DNA of 64,000 bases. It comes from Candidatus Aminicenantota bacterium (GTDB lineage: Bacteria; Acidobacteriota; Aminicenantia; UBA2199). Below the pieces are notes generated by a model. The model ran no database searches and had not been told where the DNA came from. It saw only the letters and a program-made list of their open reading frames with translations. Positions 59,369 through 64,000 of this stretch are shown here, in pieces (position 1 is the first letter of the stretch; each line of letters opens with the position of its first letter). A program made the translations under genes and the position numbers. The stretch is from NCBI GenBank assembly GCA_016934745.1, contig JAFGSF010000022.1, forward strand, positions 28,112 to 92,111. The letters are read 5' to 3'.

Positions 59369-59422
59369 TTTATGTTTATTTTCTTAATCGAGGCCCCCTC
59401 TCTTCCAAAAAGAGAGGGGGTA

Positions 59423-59469
59423 GGCAGCACCGATCATCCGCCTATCCTGGCGGATCGGATCGGTCTGCC
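59423..59469. repeat. nested palindrome
   Basis: GGCAGCACCGATCATCCGC (59423-59441) pairs imperfectly with GCGGATCGGATCGGTCTGCC (59450-59469). It lies inside the DUF559 element, between its right hairpin and right end; the copy at 57028 lacks it. Confidence 0.65.
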
Positions 59470-59495
59470 CCCGGAGGGGGGGGTGAGTTATTTAA

Positions 59496-61859
59496 TTAAA
59501 ACTCCCCATGCTCCGTCCTGCTGATAATTTCCTCCTGCAGCTCGCTGCCGATATCGACAAAATAGTCGCTATAACCGGCCACGCGCACGATCAGGTCGCG
59601 GTATTTTTCGGGCTGTCTCTGGGCGGCGCGCAGGGTGGCCGCGTCGACCACGTTGAACTGCACGTGGTGGCCGTCCAGGCGGAAGTAGGCGCGCACCAGG
59701 TTGGCCAGCTGGGCGATGCCTTTCTCATCGGCCAGCAGCTGCGGCGTGAACTTCTGGTTGAGCAGGGTGCCGCCGGTGCGCAGGTGGTCGATCTTGGCCA
59801 CCGACTTGATCACCGCCGTCGGCCCGAGACGGTCGGCGCCCTGGACCGGCGATACACCTTCTGAAAGCGGTTCCCCGGCCCGGCGGCCGTCCGCCGTGGC
59901 TCCGGTCATCCGGCCGAAATAGATGTGGACGGTGGTGGGCAGCAAATTGATGTGGAAGCGGCCGCCGCGCATGTTGGGGCGGCCGTCCACGGCATTGAAA
60001 AACATTTCAAAAACCTTTCTCATCAGGTCATCGGCCGCGTCGTCGTCGTTGCCGTAGCGCGGCGTCTTGTTGAGGAGCAGTTGGCGCGTCATTTCGTGGC
60101 CGCTGAAATTCTTTTTCAAGGCACGCCGCAAGGCCTCCATGGTCAGGGAGCGGCGCTCATAAACATGGTGGCGAATGGCGCTCAGGCAATCGGTGATGGT
60201 CCCCAGGCCCACGCCCTGGATATAGGACGTGTTGTAGCGGGCACCGCCGTCGTGGTAGTCGCGGCCGCTGGCCACGCAGTCGTCAATGAGCAGCGATAGA
60301 AAAGGCACCGGCAGGTAACGGGCGTAGAGACGGTCAATGATGTTGTTGCCCCGGATCTTGATATCGATGAAATGGTTTAACTGCCGGTTGAATGCATCAA
60401 GAAGTTCATCAAAAACGGTGAAGTTTTCCGGCTTTCCGGTCTCCAGTCCGATTTTTTGCCTGCTCCGGGGATCGACGCCGTTGTTCAGGGTGATTTCCAG
60501 TACTTTGACCAGATTGAAGTACCCGGTCAGGATGTAGCTTTCACGGCCGAAAGCGCCGGTTTCCACGCAGCCGCTGGCGCCACCGCGGCGCGCGTCGGCG
60601 AGCGATTTGCCCTGGCGCAGCAATTCGGCCACGATGGCTTCGGAATTGAAGATCGACGGCTGGCCGTAGCCGGTCTTGACAATTGCCAGCGCCCTTTTCA
60701 AGAAGGCATCCGGTGTTTTTTTGCTGACCTGGACAGCGGAACTCGGCTGCAGCAGCCGCATTTCCTCGATAACGTCCAGGATCAGGAAAGACAGATCGTT
60801 AACGCCGTTTTCACCGTCAGTAGTCAGGCCGCCGGTATTGATCAGGGCGAAATCGGTATAGGTGCCGCTTTCCTCGGCGGTGACGCCGACCTTGGGGGGA
60901 GATGGGTGATTATTGAACTTGATCCAGAAAGCCTGCAGGAGCTCCCTGGCTGCTTCGCGGTCCAATGTGCCTTCGGCTAATCCGCGTTCATAGAAAGGCA
61001 GCAGGTGCTGGTCTAGACGGCCGGGATTGAAGGAATCCCAGGGGTTGGCTTCGCTGATTACGCCCACATGCATGAACCAGTAGTGCTGCAGGGCTTCATG
61101 AAAATTGCGCGGCGCCCGGGCCGGAACCCGCTGGCATATTTCGGCAATCTGGCGTAGTTCTTTGCGGCGGGCGCTGTCCTTTTCCTTTATCAGAAGTTCC
61201 CGGGCTTTATCGGCGTGGCGGCCGGCATAGAGCATCATGGCGTCGGCGGCGATGGTCATGGCCCGCAGTTCTTCCTCCCTGGCCAGCGCCTGCGGATCGT
61301 TCATGAAGTCCAGGGCAGCCAGGCTGTCCTGAATGTCCTTCTTGATGTCCAGTAGGCCCTGGCCGTAGATTTTTTCACCGCACACGGTATGGCCGGGAGC
61401 GCGCTGCTCCATGAATTCGGTAAACACGCCAGCCCGGTACGCCTCGAGCCATTCGGGGCTCATGCGCTCGAAAAGCCTGTCACGCATGGTCTTTCCCGAC
61501 CAATAGGGGATGATCTTGCGGGCGAAAGCGAGGCGGGTCCCGGCCGTGACGCGAAAGGGGGTTTTTGCCCTTTTGGCCAGGACATCCAGGTCGGCCAGGG
61601 AATGGCAGGTTATTTCGGGGTAGGTGGGCGTGGCCTTGGCGGCTGGTCCCCTTTCGCCGACGATCAACTCTCCGGGCATGATGGTTATTTTTTTATGCTT
61701 GAGCATGTAGGCAAAGGCGTGGGCCCGCAACAGCGGCGCGGAAAGGGTTTGGGCGGCGGCGCTCCGGTAAAAACGGGTCAACAGCACGCCCCGTTCGGCG
61801 GAAAGTTCGGGTACCGCCTTGAGGCTTTTGCGACGCAATTGCCTGATCCTGTCATTCAT
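59496..61859 (-). CDS. hypD: glycyl radical enzyme, likely trans-4-hydroxy-L-proline dehydratase
   Basis: Anaerobic glycyl radical dehydratase of 787 residues, the normal HypD length. ATG 61859 follows GGAGG; an upstream in-frame start has no site. The thiyl radical cysteine is C431 with E433 in GASGCVETGAFG, and the radical glycine is G762 in RVAGYSDYF. GYFNLVKVLEITLNNG, RGNNIIDRLYARYLPVPFLSLLIDDC and LLNKTPRYGNDDDAADDLM match HypD as I know it better than choline or glycerol dehydratases. It would turn hydroxyproline into pyrroline-5-carboxylate. The upstream activase overlaps its start. Confidence 0.9.
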   Translation of the reverse strand: MNDRIRQLRRKSLKAVPELSAERGVLLTRFYRSAAAQTLSAPLLRAHAFAYMLKHKKITIMPGELIVGERGPAAKATPTYPEITCHSLADLDVLAKRAKTPFRVTAGTRLAFARKIIPYWSGKTMRDRLFERMSPEWLEAYRAGVFTEFMEQRAPGHTVCGEKIYGQGLLDIKKDIQDSLAALDFMNDPQALAREEELRAMTIAADAMMLYAGRHADKARELLIKEKDSARRKELRQIAEICQRVPARAPRNFHEALQHYWFMHVGVISEANPWDSFNPGRLDQHLLPFYERGLAEGTLDREAARELLQAFWIKFNNHPSPPKVGVTAEESGTYTDFALINTGGLTTDGENGVNDLSFLILDVIEEMRLLQPSSAVQVSKKTPDAFLKRALAIVKTGYGQPSIFNSEAIVAELLRQGKSLADARRGGASGCVETGAFGRESYILTGYFNLVKVLEITLNNGVDPRSRQKIGLETGKPENFTVFDELLDAFNRQLNHFIDIKIRGNNIIDRLYARYLPVPFLSLLIDDCVASGRDYHDGGARYNTSYIQGVGLGTITDCLSAIRHHVYERRSLTMEALRRALKKNFSGHEMTRQLLLNKTPRYGNDDDAADDLMRKVFEMFFNAVDGRPNMRGGRFHINLLPTTVHIYFGRMTGATADGRRAGEPLSEGVSPVQGADRLGPTAVIKSVAKIDHLRTGGTLLNQKFTPQLLADEKGIAQLANLVRAYFRLDGHHVQFNVVDAATLRAAQRQPEKYRDLIVRVAGYSDYFVDIGSELQEEIISRTEHGEF

Positions 61860-61860
61860 T

Positions 61861-62772
61861 TCAGCCTCCGTAAGTTGTAGCAATATTTTTGCGACGGAAT
61901 ATTTCCAGGGCCTTTTTCACCTGGGCGGCGTTGGGCGGCATCGTTTCGGGCCGGGGATCGGTTAGGCCCAGGCGCTTGCATTTACTGCTGCCGCCGCGGT
62001 GGTAGGGGAGAAGGTGCAGCGGATGGCGGCGCGGCAGCGACTGGCAAAAATCGGCCATGCGGTCCAGGTCTGCCGGGGAATCGTTGAAACCCGGAACCAA
62101 CGGAACGCGGATGGACAAGGAACGGGCTGCTTCGGAAAGGCGCCGCAGATTGTCCACTATCAGGCCGTTGTCTTCACCGCAATGACGGCGATGTTTGTCC
62201 GCATCCATGCTTTTCAAATCGAACAAAAAAAGGTCCACGCTGGGGATGATTTTGGCAAAATAGGCGAATGGAGCATGGCCGCTCGTATCCACCGCGGTGT
62301 GCCAGCCCCGCTTTTTCGCGGCCTGCAGCAAAACATGTAAAAAATCAATTTGCGTGAGCGGTTCACCGCCGGAACAGGTGATACCGCCACCCGATTCCAG
62401 GTAGAAAACCTCGTCTTTGGCCAGTTCGTTGATGACAGCTTCGACGCTGACCGCTTTTCCGGCCATCTGCAGCGCATCGGCCGGGCAGGAAGCGGCGCAA
62501 AGTCCACAACCGTCGCAACGGCCGCGATCCAGGACAATGTTCGCCGCGTCCTTGCTGAGCGCCTTTTGCGGACAGACGACGATGCAGTCCCGGCAACCGT
62601 CCAGGCAGCGTTGTTCGAAAAGCATGACCTGGGGATCGAAAGATATGCCTTCGGGGTTCTGGCACCAGCTGCAGCGCAGGGGGCAGCCCTTAAAAAAAAC
62701 CGTGCTGCGAATGCCCGGACCATCGTGCACGGCGAATTTCTTGATGTCGAAAATCATGCCTTTTTGTTCCAT
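61861..62772 (-). CDS. glycyl radical enzyme activase
   Basis: Radical-SAM enzyme that installs the glycyl radical on the downstream dehydratase. The N-terminus has HDGPGIRSTVFFKGCPLRCSWCQNPEG, whose CxxxCxxC binds the SAM cluster. Two ferredoxin motifs follow (CLDGCRDCIVVCPQKA, CDGCGLCAASCPADA), then GGITCSGGEPLTQ. An insert with two 4Fe-4S clusters is typical for activases of PFL-like dehydratases. Two bases separate its stop from the dehydratase ATG. ATG 62757 is a possible shorter start. Confidence 0.93.
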   Translation of the reverse strand: MEQKGMIFDIKKFAVHDGPGIRSTVFFKGCPLRCSWCQNPEGISFDPQVMLFEQRCLDGCRDCIVVCPQKALSKDAANIVLDRGRCDGCGLCAASCPADALQMAGKAVSVEAVINELAKDEVFYLESGGGITCSGGEPLTQIDFLHVLLQAAKKRGWHTAVDTSGHAPFAYFAKIIPSVDLFLFDLKSMDADKHRRHCGEDNGLIVDNLRRLSEAARSLSIRVPLVPGFNDSPADLDRMADFCQSLPRRHPLHLLPYHRGGSSKCKRLGLTDPRPETMPPNAAQVKKALEIFRRKNIATTYGG

Positions 62773-62781
62773 TAACTGATA

Positions 62782-62795
62782 TCTGATATATCAGA
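62782..62795. promoter_or_regulatory. 14-bp palindromic operator
   Basis: TCTGATATATCAGA is a perfect palindrome 10 bp before the activase ATG. Its core TGATATATCA suits a GntR/FadR-type dimer, and its position suggests repression or attenuation of the activase-dehydratase operon. Confidence 0.55.
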
Positions 62796-62816
62796 TTATA
62801 ATTGTAAAATCAAGTA

Positions 62817-62921
62817 GGGTTCAATACAATTGCAAGGAATTTCTTATTGAACCCCTATGCCGGTACATGAAATATATTGCTATAAGGGTTTCAATAAAAT
62901 TTCAACGGATTTCATATTGAA
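62817..62921. promoter_or_regulatory. two operator-like inverted repeats, 70 bp apart
   Basis: GGGTTCAATA (62817-62826) pairs with TATTGAACCC (62845-62854). A second set, TTCAATA (62890-62896) and TATTGAA (62915-62921), has the same half-sites with the same 25-bp offset. The corresponding positions are exactly 70 bp apart. Both lie between the GntR gene and the activase gene. Confidence 0.55.
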
Positions 62922-62929
62922 CTTCTGCA

Positions 62930-63661
62930 ATGCCATATGAAAAATACTATCAAATGGAGTATACTCAGCTCATGAGAGAAGCCAAAGCCATCATCAACGT
63001 GAAGTCCCTGAAAGAGCAGGTTTACGACTACCTGCGCCGGCAATTCCAGCAGCACCGGCTGCAGCCGGGAACGGCAATCAAGATGGAAGCCACGGCAAAA
63101 AAACTGGGCGTCAGCAAGACCCCCCTGCGCGATGCGCTGATCCAGCTGGAGATGGAGGGTTTCGTCACCATCCACCCGCGCCGTGGTATTTTTGTCAACC
63201 CGCTGCCGTTGAGCGAAATCAGGGATTTCTACCAGGTGATCGGCGCCCTGGAAAGTTCTGCCCTGCAGGCATCTTTCCCAAAACTGGGCTCGGCCGGGAT
63301 CAATAAAATGAACGTTTTAAACCGCCAAATGCAAAAAGCCGTCGACCATGATGACTTTGACCAATTTTATGAAAAAAATCTTGCTTTCCACGACTGCTTT
63401 GTCGTGCCATGCGACAACCAGACCCTGGTGCGCATCGTCGACAATCTGAAAAAAAGGCTGTATGACTTTCCCCGCCAGCGCCAATGGATCAAGGAGTGGG
63501 AACAGGCGTCCATCGGCGAGCACCAGCAGATCGTTGATTTTTTGGCAGACGGAGATCCGGCGGCCGCCGCCATCTTCCTGCGCGATGTCCACTGGTCGTT
63601 CGCTGTCCAGGAAAAATTCATCGGCAAATATTATGCTCCACTCATTGACCGTAAGGATTAA
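62930..63661 (+). CDS. GntR/FadR-family transcriptional regulator
   Basis: Winged-helix GntR head: LKEQVYDYLRRQFQQHRLQPGTAIKMEATAKKLGVSKTPLRDALIQLEMEGFVTIHPRRGIFV is the DNA-binding domain. A FadR/FCD-type helical sensor domain follows with metal ligands likely in FYEKNLAFHDCF and ASIGEHQQIVDFL. Starts at 62930, 62954 or 62972 are all possible. It faces the activase gene and shares their operator region, so it probably responds to the dehydratase substrate or a product. Confidence 0.9.
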   Translation: MPYEKYYQMEYTQLMREAKAIINVKSLKEQVYDYLRRQFQQHRLQPGTAIKMEATAKKLGVSKTPLRDALIQLEMEGFVTIHPRRGIFVNPLPLSEIRDFYQVIGALESSALQASFPKLGSAGINKMNVLNRQMQKAVDHDDFDQFYEKNLAFHDCFVVPCDNQTLVRIVDNLKKRLYDFPRQRQWIKEWEQASIGEHQQIVDFLADGDPAAAAIFLRDVHWSFAVQEKFIGKYYAPLIDRKD

Positions 63662-63716
63662 TGGCCATCATGGCCGCGGTGAAAAATTTATCGCTCCCGT
63701 TTTCCAGTCAGAACGT

Positions 63717-63745
63717 TTGACAAGTATTTTGAAGTCGGGTATAAT
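63717..63745 (+). promoter_or_regulatory. consensus sigma70 promoter for the tRNA genes
   Basis: TTGACA (63717-63722), 17-bp spacer, TATAAT (63740-63745), 12 bp before tRNA-Gln. Both hexamers match the E. coli consensus perfectly. Confidence 0.9.
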
Positions 63746-63756
63746 CGCGCTTACGC

Positions 63757-63830
63757 TGGGATGTCGTCCAATGGCAGGACATATGACTCTGGATCATATT
63801 ATCGGGGTTCGAGTCCCTGCATCCCAGCCA
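63757..63830 (+). tRNA. tRNA-Gln (CTG anticodon)
   Basis: Acceptor TGGGATG pairs with CATCCCA. The anticodon stem TATGA/TCATA encloses CTCTGGA with anticodon CTG; the T-loop is TTCGAGT. The discriminator is G, and CCA is encoded. Confidence 0.93.
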
Positions 63831-63856
63831 TTTCCCCTCCAATCGGTTCAATGCGC

Positions 63857-63928
63857 GGCGCTATCGTCTAGGGGTTAGGACGGGTGATTCTCAGTCACTA
63901 AACCGGGGTTCGAATCCCCGTAGCGCTG
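63857..63928 (+). tRNA. tRNA-Glu (CTC anticodon)
   Basis: Acceptor GGCGCTA pairs with TAGCGCT (first pair G-U). The anticodon loop TTCTCAG reads CTC, and the T-loop is TTCGAAT. Discriminator G. CCA is not encoded, unlike tRNA-Gln beside it. Confidence 0.92.
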
Positions 63929-63957
63929 TATCTTCCAGAAATAACAGCGCTAGGATA

Positions 63958-63997
63958 GCATCGCTAGATGCCTCGTAAAACCTCGGCATAGCGATGC
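63958..63997. repeat. GCATCGC hairpin repeat, copy 2
   Basis: GCATCGCTA (63958-63966) pairs with TAGCGATGC (63989-63997); inner ATGCC/GGCAT also pairs. It is an inverted relative of 34963-35001, here 29 bp after tRNA-Glu. Confidence 0.7.
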
Positions 63998-64000
63998 GAC

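Larger units (their letters stand above)
58964..59489. mobile_element. DUF559-encoding palindromic element of the AACTCAYCCCC family
   Basis: Left end AACTCATCCCCCAACCCC (58964-58981) with hairpin 58978-59002; right hairpin 59394-59420 (11-bp stem CCCCCTCTCTT); right end GGGGGGGTGAGTT closing at 59489. The ends are inverse copies. The DUF559 gene lies between them, reading leftward, and its last codons and stop lie in the left end. A further palindrome (59423-59469) sits between the right hairpin and the right end. Confidence 0.75.

Noticed and set aside
62817..62921. CRISPR array
   Set aside because: Only two repeat units, which are internally symmetrical and spaced like operators; there are no cas genes.

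Overview
The window is 64 kb of bacterial chromosome of moderate G+C. Most genes have purine-rich ribosome binding sites, a few start with GTG or TTG, and promoters look like the -35/-10 pairs of sigma70. The gene content resembles Candidatus Aminicenantota or a relative of Acidobacteriota: several Ser/Thr kinases fused to TPR, zinc-ribbon or TonB-like modules, a sulfatase-TPR protein, a DUF6599/DUF362 pair, and a glycyl-radical hydroxyproline dehydratase. That assignment is inferred from gene content only, since no rRNA gene is present.

Layout. 1-12 kb: a cut-off zinc-ribbon kinase, a kinase-TPR protein, three envelope proteins built on one plan (signal peptide, lysine-rich stretch, internal membrane helix, variable extracytoplasmic module), a zinc metallopeptidase and a three-gene ABC-2 exporter. 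12-21 kb: DUF6599 and DUF362 proteins, a sodium symporter, a phosphoglycerate mutase/homoserine kinase-like enzyme with threonine synthase, and a two-gene cassette of an unrecognised protein plus an aminotransferase. 21-32 kb: a lipoprotein, an O-methyltransferase, a metallophosphoesterase, a CAP protein, a sulfatase-TPR protein, and an SH3/M48 peptidase/CHASE2-cyclase operon. 32-35 kb: an ABC ATPase and permease, then queF. 35-42 kb: a methionine-rich exported protein, then a tightly overlapped leftward operon purF, DUF4388, a 28-codon membrane micro-ORF, miaA, hflX and an SLH/TPR lipoprotein. 42-48 kb: a receiver-kinase-TonB fusion, a small coiled-coil protein, folC and a zinc-ribbon membrane protein. 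48-57 kb: a minor pilin operon (FimT/GspH, PilV, PilW, PilX, PilY1-like) with a promoter and a strong terminator, then a lipoprotein. 57-63.7 kb: a two-subunit flavin oxidase, then a divergent GntR regulator facing a glycyl-radical activase and dehydratase. The end carries tRNA-Gln and tRNA-Glu.

The most unusual signal is a layer of palindromic repeats. One family has ends reading AACTCAYCCCC and G/C-rich hairpins just inside them. One copy (58964-59489) encloses a small DUF559/Vsr-like nuclease gene whose last 13 codons and stop codon are the terminal repeat itself. Two shorter copies (57028-57147, 34873-35033) have the same ends and no gene. This looks like a mobile or self-propagating nuclease element with non-autonomous derivatives. 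Other palindromes sit inside these elements. A different 71-bp palindrome lies in frame at the start of the M48 peptidase gene and again, inverted, between two ABC permease genes.
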